NCBI GenBank assembly: GCA_027027005.1
Contig: JALVMN010000175.1
Span: forward strand, 1-37,879
Reading direction: 5' to 3'
Origin: Desulfobacterales bacterium
GTDB lineage: Bacteria > Desulfobacterota > DSM-4660 > Desulfatiglandales > Desulfatiglandaceae
DNA: 37,879 nucleotides
How positions within the stretch are numbered: the stretch's first letter is position 1; every line of letters begins with the position of its first letter. Shown here in pieces: positions 17,206 through 24,688 of the stretch. The notes below the pieces were generated by a model. It worked only from the letters and a program-made list of their open reading frames with translations. It had not been told where the DNA came from and did not search any database. The translations under genes were made by a program, and so were the position numbers.

Positions 17206-18648
17206 CTACTCCCTGCTAACATCCCATCCACCCCCAAGGGCCCTGTAAAGGGCCACCTGATTGGTGACAATGGCAAGGTCCACCAACACCAATTCTTCTT
17301 CTGCAATATATCTCTTTTGCCTGGCCTCCAGCACAGAGAGGTAGTCACCTATCCCCCTTTTGTATCGCCAAAGGGCTGTCTGCTCTGAGAGTCGGGCCTG
17401 GCCCAAAAATTCCTGGAGCATCTTTCGCTTCTCAAGAAGCCGCTCTCTTGTGAGAAGCGCCCTTTCCACCTCCATGAAGGCCTGAAGCACCACCTTTGCA
17501 TACCGCGTTAGGCCCTGTCTGTAGCGGGCCTCTGCCGCCCTCTGGGAGGCCTTTAGCCTGCCTGCGTCAAAGAGGGGCTGAAAGAGGCCTGCCGCCAGGG
17601 TCCACAACTCGCTGGTGGGCTCCAGGAGCTCCTTCAATCCCTCGCTCGTGTATCCAAAGGATCCGGTAAGGGTTATCCTGGGAAAGCGGCTTGCCTTTGC
17701 CACCCCCACCATTGCGTTTAACACCCTCAACCTCGCCTCTTGGGCTCTGACATCAGGTCTTCTGAGGAGCAAATCAGAGGGCAGGCCTGGAGGTATGGCC
17801 GGTGGAAGGGGTAACGCTTTGGGCCTTGGCGGGATCTCGAGCTCTGTAAATGGATATCTTCCGCAAAGAAGAGCCAGTTGCTGCTGGGCCTTTCCCAGCT
17901 CAATCTCAAGGCTGGGAAGGGCTGTCCTTGCCTGTGCAAGGCCCCTCCTGGCCCTGGTTATATCCAGCAACGAACCCAGGCCCCGCTTAAATCTCCTCTC
18001 AAGTATCTCTAGTTCCTTTATATGGTCTTGAATCCTGGCCTTTGCAAGTTCAAGCCTCTTTTCAAGGGCCTTTATCTTGAAGTAGATGGTCACGGCCTCT
18101 GCCACAACGCCCAGGATAACTGTCATGCGGTTTTCTTCAGCTTCCAGGAGACGGGCCCTGGCAGCCTCCTCAGCCCGTTTGAGCCTGCCCCATAGATCAA
18201 TCTCAAAGGCGGCGGGAAAGGCCAAGGTATAGGTGTCTGTCTTGGTGGTAAAGATCTTGCCTGGAACGATCCCTATGACCGGTCTCTTTCTCCGCTCGAA
18301 CCCTGCCTCCATATTCAAACTGGGCAATCGCTCCGACCTGGCCACAACCAGCTCCGATGCAAGCTCCAGGACCTTCTCGGTGGCACCCTTTATATCCCAG
18401 TTCCTCTGGAGCACATGCTCCACCAGGCGGTTCAGTTCTGCGTCTTCAAACAAGGTCCACCAAGCAACGTCTCGGGGCAACTTTACCGGATGGGCAGGGG
18501 CATGTTGAAAAGTGGGAGGTATCTGGAAGGTTAGGGCAGGCCTCTCATAGTCAGGCCCCAGCTTCATACATCCAGGCCCGCTCAAACCAGCTGCAAGTAT
18601 CAGGAGACCGATATACGTCCCTTTTAGAGAAAAGTTCCTTGCTCTCAT
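17206..18648 (-). CDS. NodT-family outer-membrane efflux factor (TolC-like lipoprotein)
   Basis: A 480-residue outer-membrane factor forming the exit duct of the tripartite pump. The N-terminal signal ends at a cysteine followed by MKLGPDYERP, the hallmark of NodT-type lipoproteins (…CxxxGPDYxxP), although the lipobox itself (SGPGC) is loose. Two duplicated OEP repeats follow, each with long amphipathic helices; LPLPPAIPPGLPSDLLLRRP and DVRAQEARL mark the start of the second. ATG 18648 overlaps the stop of the preceding gene (ATGA) and gives a normal signal peptide, so it is preferred over ATG 18672. Confidence 0.92.
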   Translation of the reverse strand: MRARNFSLKGTYIGLLILAAGLSGPGCMKLGPDYERPALTFQIPPTFQHAPAHPVKLPRDVAWWTLFEDAELNRLVEHVLQRNWDIKGATEKVLELASELVVARSERLPSLNMEAGFERRKRPVIGIVPGKIFTTKTDTYTLAFPAAFEIDLWGRLKRAEEAARARLLEAEENRMTVILGVVAEAVTIYFKIKALEKRLELAKARIQDHIKELEILERRFKRGLGSLLDITRARRGLAQARTALPSLEIELGKAQQQLALLCGRYPFTELEIPPRPKALPLPPAIPPGLPSDLLLRRPDVRAQEARLRVLNAMVGVAKASRFPRITLTGSFGYTSEGLKELLEPTSELWTLAAGLFQPLFDAGRLKASQRAAEARYRQGLTRYAKVVLQAFMEVERALLTRERLLEKRKMLQEFLGQARLSEQTALWRYKRGIGDYLSVLEARQKRYIAEEELVLVDLAIVTNQVALYRALGGGWDVSRE

Positions 18649-19166
18649 TCCCTGCCGCCCACCAACCACCATCTAATCCCTATGATGCCAGAAGGGATCA
18701 ACAGGGCGCATAGGTCATCCCATCTTCCGGGGATAAGGTCTGGCATGAAGAAGTAAGTGATGCCAGCGAGTAACATGGCGGTCCTGAAGGCCCTGCCATA
18801 GCCCATGAAGGTAAACACCCTCAAAAATGTCATGAACAGGAAAAACCAGCCTGTGTATAAGAATAGGTTTGCCATGTGGCGGTATCGCTCTGGCATGGTC
18901 TTCAAGAGAGCAGTGGTCAGCCTCTCGTAGAGTGCCTTGTGGCCCTGGAGGCGTATCTTGACCACCTGCCCTATGGTCATCCTTTCATTGATGTGGACGC
19001 CGGCAGGTATCAGGAAGTCAAGGTTAATGGGCCAAGATCTTTCGTGAAGCATGTCATTGGTGGCCCTGAAGGGGAAATCCAAGAGTGCCTTCACGCCAAA
19101 ATAGCCGCCTGCGAGCAGACCACAGGCCACCAAGAAGAGAAATCCTGGCAAAAGAAACTTTTTCAT
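18645..19166 (-). CDS. Uncharacterised inner-membrane protein heading the RND efflux operon
   Basis: A 173-residue protein I do not recognise. It has an N-terminal hydrophobic segment (about residues 4-26), a hydrophilic, presumably periplasmic stretch of about 65 residues, then three hydrophobic segments near 97-118, 124-143 and 150-168. The loop includes the segment IPAGVHINERMTIGQVVKIR. ATG 19166 has GGTAGGTGAG six bases upstream. Its stop overlaps the start of the outer-membrane factor, so it is made together with the pump and is a candidate accessory subunit; this role is inference only. Confidence 0.8.
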   Translation of the reverse strand: MKKFLLPGFLFLVACGLLAGGYFGVKALLDFPFRATNDMLHERSWPINLDFLIPAGVHINERMTIGQVVKIRLQGHKALYERLTTALLKTMPERYRHMANLFLYTGWFFLFMTFLRVFTFMGYGRAFRTAMLLAGITYFFMPDLIPGRWDDLCALLIPSGIIGIRWWLVGGRE

Positions 19167-19185
19167 GTCTCACCTACCATTAAGG

Positions 19186-19213
19186 AACATACCCGCATCC
19201 ATGGAAAAGTCAA
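19186..19213 (-). promoter_or_regulatory. Probable sigma-70-type promoter of the RND efflux operon
   Basis: On the minus strand TTGACT (19213-19208), 16-base spacer, TATGTT (19191-19186), with transcription predicted to begin near 19179, just ahead of the ribosome binding site of the gene starting at 19166. The match is moderate. Confidence 0.45.
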
Positions 19214-19423
19214 TCCCTTCCATTTTCCACAATCGTGGCCGTGCACTATCCTTCAGACCAATTCCAGACTCAGTTTTTTATCCCTTATCAAACAAATTTC
19301 TAGAGTTTATCCAAAAAGGGCCACCCTGAAAACATTCCTTTTGTCCAAAAATGGAATTTCGGCGGGCATCAGGACTTAACAATCAATGAGCATGATAGGC
19401 GTTTCTGTTGGAAAACAACTAAA

Positions 19424-19449
19424 ACTCCTTGACACTGTCACGGAGGAGT
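19424..19449 (+). promoter_or_regulatory. Nested inverted repeat that could mask a ribosome binding site
   Basis: ACTCCT (19424-19429) pairs with AGGAGT (19444-19449), and between them TGACA (19430-19434) pairs with TGTCA (19436-19440). The right arm contains the GGAGG that would serve an ATG at 19455. TTGACA at 19429-19434 also reads as a -35 box, with TGTTAT 16 bases later. It may be an operator, an RNA hairpin or both. Confidence 0.4.
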
Positions 19450-19582
19450 ATGTTATGCAAAATGGGACTTTTTGGCCATTATTGGCCGATAAAAACGTGC
19501 TGTTCCATTTTTTCACTCGCGGAAAACGGAAGTGGGCTTTAGGCCTGATGCAGACAGGAAGGATCTCAGGACAATATTTGGG

Positions 19583-19590
19583 AAAGGAGG
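19583..19590 (+). promoter_or_regulatory. Ribosome binding site that fixes the TTG start of the BMP protein
   Basis: AAAGGAGG at 19583-19590 lies five bases before TTG 19596. The product from that TTG begins with a standard signal peptide, whereas longer readings bury the signal 47 or more residues inside the protein. Confidence 0.75.
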
Positions 19591-19595
19591 AAAAA

Positions 19596-20756
19596 TTGAA
19601 AAGGACGGCTGTATTTGTGGGGTTATTGGTATTTGTGGTGGGGTTGCTCTGGCTTCCAGGCCCTGTGGATGCCGGGAAAAAGCTCAAGGCTGGCTTCATC
19701 TATGTGGGGCCGGTGGGTGATTACGGATGGTCTCATGCCCATGAGATGGGAAGGCTTTATGCCATGAAAAAACTTCCATGGCTTGATTCAATCTACGTGG
19801 AATCTGTCAAGGAAGCCGATGTGGCCAGAATAATCGACAGGATGGTCAGGGGAGAAAATTGCAAGGTGGTATTTACCACCAGCTTTGGCTACATGGATGC
19901 CACCATTGCTGCGGGCAAAAAGTATCCAGAAAAGATTTTCATGCACTGCTCCGGGTTCAAGAGGGCCAAGAATGTGGGAACTTACTTTGCCGAACTCTAC
20001 CAGATATATTATCTGAATGGATTAATGGCGGGTGCCCTCACCAAGAAAAACAAGGTGGGATATGTGGCTGCCTTCCCCATCCCTGAAGTGATCCGTCACA
20101 TCGATGCCTATGCCCTGGGAGTCAAGGCCGTAAACCCAAATGCCACTGTTCACGTGAGGTGGCTATTTTCATGGTATGCCCCAGGCAAGGCAAAAGAGGC
20201 GGCTGAGGCACTGGTGGCCGAAGGGTGCGATGCCCTGGCCTTTACCGAAGACTCGCCCAGCGTGATCCAGGTGGGCCAAGAACATACCGAAAAAGGAGAT
20301 CCTGTATACACTTTCGGGCACTATTCTCCCATGGAAAAATTCGGTCCCGACTCTGTGGTCTCAGGCCAGTTGGTGGACTGGGGCATCATGTATGTAAAAA
20401 TCCTGAAAGACGTCTATGAAGGCAGGTGGACAAATGAAGATCTGTGGTGGAGGGTAAAGGAGGGGGCGGCAATCCTTGGCGCAAACCCTGAGCATCCCGT
20501 AAACCCAAAATTTGTGGGCAGACTCAGGTCAATCAAGACAACCACCACTGATCTAGGGAAGATAAGTATTTATGACCTGGTAATAAAGAGACTGGAGCAA
20601 ATGAGGCAAGGCCCTGAAGTTTTTGACCCTTTTGTTGGTCCCATTGTGGATAACAAGGGCAACCTCAGGCTGAAAAAAGGCCAAAGGGCCACGAAAGAGC
20701 AGCTTCTCAGCATCAATTATTATGTGGACAACATAATAGGAGAAATCCCCAAATAG
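19596..20756 (+). CDS. BMP-family periplasmic substrate-binding protein
   Basis: A 386-residue secreted protein of the basic membrane protein (Bmp/PnrA/Med) family, which normally delivers nucleosides or purines to an ABC importer. The signal peptide (KRTAVFVGLLVFVVGLLW, then PGPVDAG) is followed by KAGFIYVGPVGDYGW, the typical first strand and ligand loop, then HEMGRLYAMKK, VFTTSFGYMDATIAAGKKYP near residues 90-109, and YQIYYLNGLMAGALTKKNKV. There is no lipobox cysteine, so it should be free in the periplasm. The start is TTG 19596 with a strong ribosome binding site. No ABC ATPase or permease gene is next to it, which is unusual; the importer must be elsewhere, or the protein acts as a sensor. 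Ligand unknown. Confidence 0.9.
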   Translation: MKRTAVFVGLLVFVVGLLWLPGPVDAGKKLKAGFIYVGPVGDYGWSHAHEMGRLYAMKKLPWLDSIYVESVKEADVARIIDRMVRGENCKVVFTTSFGYMDATIAAGKKYPEKIFMHCSGFKRAKNVGTYFAELYQIYYLNGLMAGALTKKNKVGYVAAFPIPEVIRHIDAYALGVKAVNPNATVHVRWLFSWYAPGKAKEAAEALVAEGCDALAFTEDSPSVIQVGQEHTEKGDPVYTFGHYSPMEKFGPDSVVSGQLVDWGIMYVKILKDVYEGRWTNEDLWWRVKEGAAILGANPEHPVNPKFVGRLRSIKTTTTDLGKISIYDLVIKRLEQMRQGPEVFDPFVGPIVDNKGNLRLKKGQRATKEQLLSINYYVDNIIGEIPK

Positions 20757-20767
20757 CTTGAAAAAGC

Positions 20768-20799
20768 TTGCCTGAGGCAGCCTCGGCTGCCCCAGGCAA
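20768..20799 (-). terminator. Strong hairpin, intrinsic terminator for minus-strand transcripts
   Basis: TTGCCTG...GGCAGC pairs with GCTGCC...CAGGCAA across a CTCG loop (one A/C mismatch), giving a 13-bp stem. On the minus strand it is followed by GCTTTTTC, a short T tract; on the plus strand the next bases are TCAGACAAAAAAG, with no T run. It can therefore end transcripts coming from the DUF3786 gene antisense across the methyltransferase gene, and may only cap the 3' end of the BMP mRNA on the plus strand. Confidence 0.65.
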
Positions 20800-20907
20800 T
20801 CAGACAAAAAAGACCGCCCAACTTCCATAGGCCGCTCGACCCGAACCTTCCGGAAAAAAGAAATTTGAATTGCCCCACTTACCACAAAAGGCTCGCATAC
20901 TTGGGAC

Positions 20908-21561
20908 ATGGCATTGGATTTCTTAAAAGATTTTTTTGGCCGCTATGAGACGCGCAAGGTGCCTCTAACCATAGAGGAACGGAAATTCCACTTTCATGTA
21001 CCAGAACGCCTGGATCCCCTTCTGGACCCAGACGACCCTCTAAAGGACTTTCCCCTCTGGGCAAGGATCTGGGAGGCCTCCATCCTCTTGGCCCATACAG
21101 TGGCCACTATCCCGCCTGATTCGGGACAGCGGCTCTTGGAGATCGGAGCAGGATTGGGGGTGGTGGGAGTGGTGGCGGCCCGCTTCGGCCATCATGTCAC
21201 CATAACTGAATACGATGAGAGGGCCCTGGACTTCATCAAGGCCAACCTGGTGGAAAATCACTGCGATCATGCAGAGATATTTCGCCTCGATTGGCACCAC
21301 CCGGAGCTGCCGGGAACATTTGATATTGTTGTGGGCTCTGAGATCCTATATCGTGAACAGGATTTCCCAGCCATCTATTCGTTGTTAAAAAAATACCTAA
21401 GGCCTGGGGGGAAAGTCATCCTGGCAGAGGGATTGAGAAAGACATCAGTTGAGTTTTTTGCTCAGGCAGGTAAGTTTTATCAGATTGAGGCAAGGAAAAA
21501 AGTGATCACTCTTAAGGATGAAAAGCTTCCCATAATTCTTGCCACCATGAAACCCAAATAG
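20908..21561 (+). CDS. Class I SAM-dependent methyltransferase (methyltransferase-16/METTL21-like)
   Basis: A 217-residue Rossmann methyltransferase. Motif I is LLEIGAGLGVVGVVAARFG near residues 74-92, with the acidic ribose-binding residue in TITEYDE just after, and the motif IV region FDIVVGSEILYREQDF near residues 135-150, where aspartate or serine-glutamate takes the place of the NPPY of N-methylases. The lead FPLWARIWEASILLAHTVA, before motif I, is characteristic of the lysine/nicotinamide methyltransferase-like group that includes METTL21 relatives, so a protein lysine target is plausible but unproven. ATG 20908 has a poor ribosome binding site (TTGGGAC). It ends one base from the convergent DUF3786 gene. 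Confidence 0.85.
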   Translation: MALDFLKDFFGRYETRKVPLTIEERKFHFHVPERLDPLLDPDDPLKDFPLWARIWEASILLAHTVATIPPDSGQRLLEIGAGLGVVGVVAARFGHHVTITEYDERALDFIKANLVENHCDHAEIFRLDWHHPELPGTFDIVVGSEILYREQDFPAIYSLLKKYLRPGGKVILAEGLRKTSVEFFAQAGKFYQIEARKKVITLKDEKLPIILATMKPK

Positions 21562-21562
21562 T

Positions 21563-22498
21563 CTATCCATCTCCCCACAACACCTCAACGCCCTTGCCCA
21601 TCAAGAGTAGGTCTGAGATGAGGTTCACGCTTCCCCATATGGCGTCTGCAGCAAAGTGGTGTTCTATGGATTTGTCAAAAAGCACCTTGGCCTCAGGTCT
21701 GAATTCCTCATCCCCCTGCCACAGAAGGTAATAGATGGGTATCCTGGGAAAGAGCCTGAACATATATGCAGCATCGGCCAGGGCCACTGATTCACCCCCC
21801 AGCCTTTCAGATGCCACCCTGAATCCATTCAAGTCATTGCCGAACCGCTCCACAATGGGCTTTAACTTTAACTCATGAGGCCCGGTAAAGAAATGGGATG
21901 TCTTGAGTTCCTGGACCCCAATGAGCCTCTTTGTAACGGGCTGGTCCTTGGCATGCAGAAGGTAGACCAGTGCCAAAAGCTCCACCAGAGGATGTTGCAA
22001 AGGCCGCCACCCTCCACCAAATTGAAGGGAGATCTTTCTCTCTCTCAGATCCATGAGGATGAAGGTGTCAAGAAAAGGCAATAGAAATTCACCTTGGGAA
22101 CTCAGGCTGATCAAGGTCCTGGAACAGATCTCCTGGGGATCTGCTGCACTTATCTCTTCCCAGTATTCCTCGGGCACCTTCAAGAGCTCCCCAAGGGGGG
22201 AGCGGGACTTGGGTGGCTGCTTTCTCCTCCTCTCCTGCATGGCAAGATACCCCTCGCTATAAGGATAAAGTGATTCCTTGAACCGGCTGCAAGGAAATTC
22301 CCCGCAATCCCTTGGGCAGTATTCCACCTCCCTTTCGATGGCACAGGCAAGGATAGGACAAGGGGCGCCCAGTATCCTCTCCATATCTGCCTTTTTTCTG
22401 GCCCCTTCCACACTCCTTCCAGAGCCACAACTCCCGCAAACTCCAAGGAGGTTTAGTCTGCACACAGAACAATTTATACCACAAGCACCCGTTGCCAT
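21563..22498 (-). CDS. DUF3795-DUF3786 cysteine-rich protein
   Basis: A 311-residue protein of unknown function. The first 80 residues contain ten cysteines in the pattern of DUF3795 (CGINCSVCRLN, VCGSC, APCPILAC, EYCPRDCGEFPC), likely to hold zinc or an iron-sulfur cluster. From about residue 115 to the end it matches DUF3786 by its closing region: RIPIYYLLWQGDEEF, ...VLFDKSIEHH and a helix ending in LISDLLLMG. DUF3786 proteins are frequent in anaerobes with C1 or corrinoid metabolism, but no such gene is nearby. ATG 22498 is chosen because the cysteine domain starts there; the frame opens further to TTG 22546 without a ribosome binding site. Confidence 0.8.
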   Translation of the reverse strand: MATGACGINCSVCRLNLLGVCGSCGSGRSVEGARKKADMERILGAPCPILACAIEREVEYCPRDCGEFPCSRFKESLYPYSEGYLAMQERRRKQPPKSRSPLGELLKVPEEYWEEISAADPQEICSRTLISLSSQGEFLLPFLDTFILMDLRERKISLQFGGGWRPLQHPLVELLALVYLLHAKDQPVTKRLIGVQELKTSHFFTGPHELKLKPIVERFGNDLNGFRVASERLGGESVALADAAYMFRLFPRIPIYYLLWQGDEEFRPEAKVLFDKSIEHHFAADAIWGSVNLISDLLLMGKGVEVLWGDG

Positions 22499-22561
22499 AT
22501 CCCCTACTGTTCCTAATCGCTGTTGGCTCTTAACATACCCTAGCAAAGAGGGTGGAACAAT

Positions 22562-23635
22562 TCATTCACTATTTCTGAAATAAGCCCTAACCTCCTCCAT
22601 GGAAAAACGATCCAGTTCCCTAAAAATGGCTGCCTTGGCCCTTTTGATCTTCTTCGTGGATGAATGCAGTCTCTCAAGCTCAATTGACCCCAAGAGGATC
22701 CTCTTTCGAATCTCTTGAATGCTTTCAAATACCAGTTGGTTCTCTTCACAAATGAGCAGGAGATCTGCCCCTGCCTCAAAGGCCTGGGCTGCAGCTTCTG
22801 GCACCTCATATCTCTTTGTTATTGCCCCCATCTCCAGATCATCTGTAATGATCAACCCCTCAAATCCCAACTGGCCTTGCAAGAGCTTCACAATTACTTC
22901 CCGAGAGAGGGTGGCGGGGTTTTCTGGGTCAATGCAGGGATAGACGGCATGGGAGAGCATGATCCCTGACACTCCGTGCTCCACTGCTGCCCTGAATGGG
23001 ACAAGGTCGATCCGTTTTAGCTCCTCTTCCTGGACTTCTATTGTTAACTCGGCATTATGGGGATCAGACACGGCCGCCCCAAGCCCGGGGAAATGCTTTG
23101 CCACCGAGAATATGCCCTGGGCCTGGAGCACTTCTATTACAATCCCACCAAGCGTTGAAACCAGTGTGGGGTCTGAGCCGAATGTCCGGCCCTTGAGGTG
23201 ACCTTCAGGCTCTCCCCTGGGGACATCCAGGACCGGCGCAAGGTTCATGTTCAGCCCCACCAATGCCATTTCCCTGCCAGTCGTATGTGCAAATTCCCGG
23301 GCTTCCCTTTCTGGATCAGAGCTCATACTGATGGCCTCGCTGCCTGGGAACTGGGTGAAAGGCTCCTTCAACCTGGAGACCCTCCCGCTTTCTTGATCAA
23401 TTGCAAGAAAGAGCGGCTTCCCCTGTCTCTCCACGGCCAATTCTTGAAGGCCCTTGCACAGCCTTGCCAACTGAATGGGACCCTCAATATTCCTTGAAAA
23501 GAGGATAATGCCCCCAACTCCCACATCGCCCACCAGGTGCTTGGTGGCATCATCCAGTCCTGTGCCTGGCATACCAACAATGAATAACTGGGCGATCTTG
23601 GAGTCCAGCTCTGCCAATTCAAGAGTTGATTGCAT
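22562..23635 (-). CDS. nagZ: Beta-N-acetylhexosaminidase, GH3 family (NagZ-like)
   Basis: A 357-residue cytoplasmic glycosidase that removes GlcNAc from anhydro-muropeptides in cell-wall recycling. Visible are the family lead KIAQLFIVGMPGTGL, FLAIDQESGRVSRL near residues 76-89, the KHFPG motif followed nine residues on by the catalytic SDPH loop, and the nucleophile region GLIITDDLEMGAI. It has no signal peptide, as expected for a NagZ rather than a secreted GH3 enzyme. ATG 23635 is preceded by TAAGG. The C-terminal 60 residues are rich in Lys and Glu. It is divergent from a nucleotidyltransferase gene, which could act in the same amino-sugar metabolism. Confidence 0.92.
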   Translation of the reverse strand: MQSTLELAELDSKIAQLFIVGMPGTGLDDATKHLVGDVGVGGIILFSRNIEGPIQLARLCKGLQELAVERQGKPLFLAIDQESGRVSRLKEPFTQFPGSEAISMSSDPEREAREFAHTTGREMALVGLNMNLAPVLDVPRGEPEGHLKGRTFGSDPTLVSTLGGIVIEVLQAQGIFSVAKHFPGLGAAVSDPHNAELTIEVQEEELKRIDLVPFRAAVEHGVSGIMLSHAVYPCIDPENPATLSREVIVKLLQGQLGFEGLIITDDLEMGAITKRYEVPEAAAQAFEAGADLLLICEENQLVFESIQEIRKRILLGSIELERLHSSTKKIKRAKAAIFRELDRFSMEEVRAYFRNSE

Positions 23636-23690
23636 GGGCCTTAAAAAGCAACATATTTGGAGTTTATTTCCAAGGTGCCCTCATGATATA

Positions 23691-23718
23691 GCCAGGGATA
23701 CAGGCCCTCTGCCCTGGC
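23691..23718. repeat. Inverted repeat between nagZ and the nucleotidyltransferase gene
   Basis: GCCAGGG (23691-23697) and CCCTGGC (23712-23718) form a 7-bp dyad around a 14-base centre in the 150-bp divergent spacer. It may be an operator or simply an RNA hairpin; I see no convincing promoter pair beside it. Confidence 0.35.
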
Positions 23719-23785
23719 CCCTGTTATGATTTGCAACCAATATGACTTAATGACAAGGAAATGTAAAGCAGGTGAGTAAGAGCAC

Positions 23786-24688
23786 ATGAAGGCCATGATA
23801 CTGGCGGCAGGTTTTGGCACCAGGTTGAGACCTCTTACCTTTTCTAGACCCAAGGCATTGGTTCCCATTGCTAACAGACCTCTCCTGGAATATGCCATCT
23901 CATATCTGGCCTCATTTGGTGTTTGTGAGATCATGGTAAACGCCCACCACCTTTGGGAGCAGATCCAAGGGTATTTGGAAACACAACCTCTAAAGCAGGT
24001 GAAGACCCACATAAGTATCGAACGCGAGATATTGGGCACCGGGGGAGCACTGAAAAAGGTGGATGAGTTTTGGGGTGAAGGGCCTTTTGTGGTCTTCAAT
24101 GTGGATGTGCTTACGAATGTGGATCTCCACAGTGTACTAAATTCTCACAAAGAATCAGGGGCGCTTGCCACCCTAGTGCTCCACCACCATCCCCTTTATA
24201 ATCTCGTGGAGACGAACCGCCGAGGGGAAATAGTGGCCTTCCACAGCACACCTTCCGAGGACATGCTTGCCTTTACCGGCATCCATGTGATCAGCCCTGA
24301 GATATTACAATTGATCCCTTCTAATCGTTATTCCAGCATAATCGATTGTTACAGAAACGCCATCTCACTGGGGCTCCCCATAAAGGGACACATATGTCAG
24401 GGGATAAAGTGGCTGGATGTGGGCACAATTGATAGTTATGTGCAGGCAAACAGGGCTAGGGTAAAATCAAATAGGTTCCTTATTGGAAATGGAACAAAGC
24501 TGGCCGGATCTGCAAAGCATCGGGGCCGAGGCGTGATAGGAAACAATTGCAGTATCGGCAAGGGGGCTATTTTGGAAGACAGCATCCTATGGGACAATGT
24601 GACAGTGAGGGAGGGGGTAAAGGTGATAAGGAGTATAGTGACTGATAACAAAATAGTAGAACAGGACCTTGTGGATCACGTGATTTAA
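23786..24688 (+). CDS. Sugar-phosphate nucleotidyltransferase
   Basis: A 300-residue NDP-sugar pyrophosphorylase-like protein. The N-terminal Rossmann domain has the nucleotide-binding MILAAGFGTRLRPLTFSRPK with its Lys, then LLEYAISYLASFGV, EILGTGGAL near residue 82 and the metal-binding FNVDVLTNVD. A short C-terminal extension from about residue 230 (GVIGNNCSIGKGAILEDSIL) is a left-handed beta-helix of the kind seen in mannose-1-phosphate guanylyltransferase-like and related enzymes. The sugar cannot be read from sequence: mannose, heptose, glucose and N-acetylmuramate 1-phosphates are possible. The ATG has CAGGTGAG nine bases upstream. Its stop overlaps the convergent EAL-HDOD stop. Confidence 0.88.
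   Translation: MKAMILAAGFGTRLRPLTFSRPKALVPIANRPLLEYAISYLASFGVCEIMVNAHHLWEQIQGYLETQPLKQVKTHISIEREILGTGGALKKVDEFWGEGPFVVFNVDVLTNVDLHSVLNSHKESGALATLVLHHHPLYNLVETNRRGEIVAFHSTPSEDMLAFTGIHVISPEILQLIPSNRYSSIIDCYRNAISLGLPIKGHICQGIKWLDVGTIDSYVQANRARVKSNRFLIGNGTKLAGSAKHRGRGVIGNNCSIGKGAILEDSILWDNVTVREGVKVIRSIVTDNKIVEQDLVDHVI

Larger units (their letters stand above)
19167..19595. other. 429-bp intergenic region between the RND operon and the BMP gene
   Basis: A divergent control region. It holds the candidate minus-strand promoter near 19200, scattered A/T-rich sequence with two copies of TCCAAAAA (19310-19351), and on the plus strand a nested inverted repeat at 19424-19449 just ahead of a GGAGG and an in-frame ATG (19455). 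Between 19455 and 19595 the reading frame of the BMP gene stays open for 47 codons but encodes no signal peptide, so it is treated as leader. I see no recognisable riboswitch or RNA gene. Confidence 0.5.

Noticed and set aside
19167-19595. Purine riboswitch ahead of the BMP gene
   Set aside because: No aptamer core or paired stems of that class are visible; only the nested inverted repeat.
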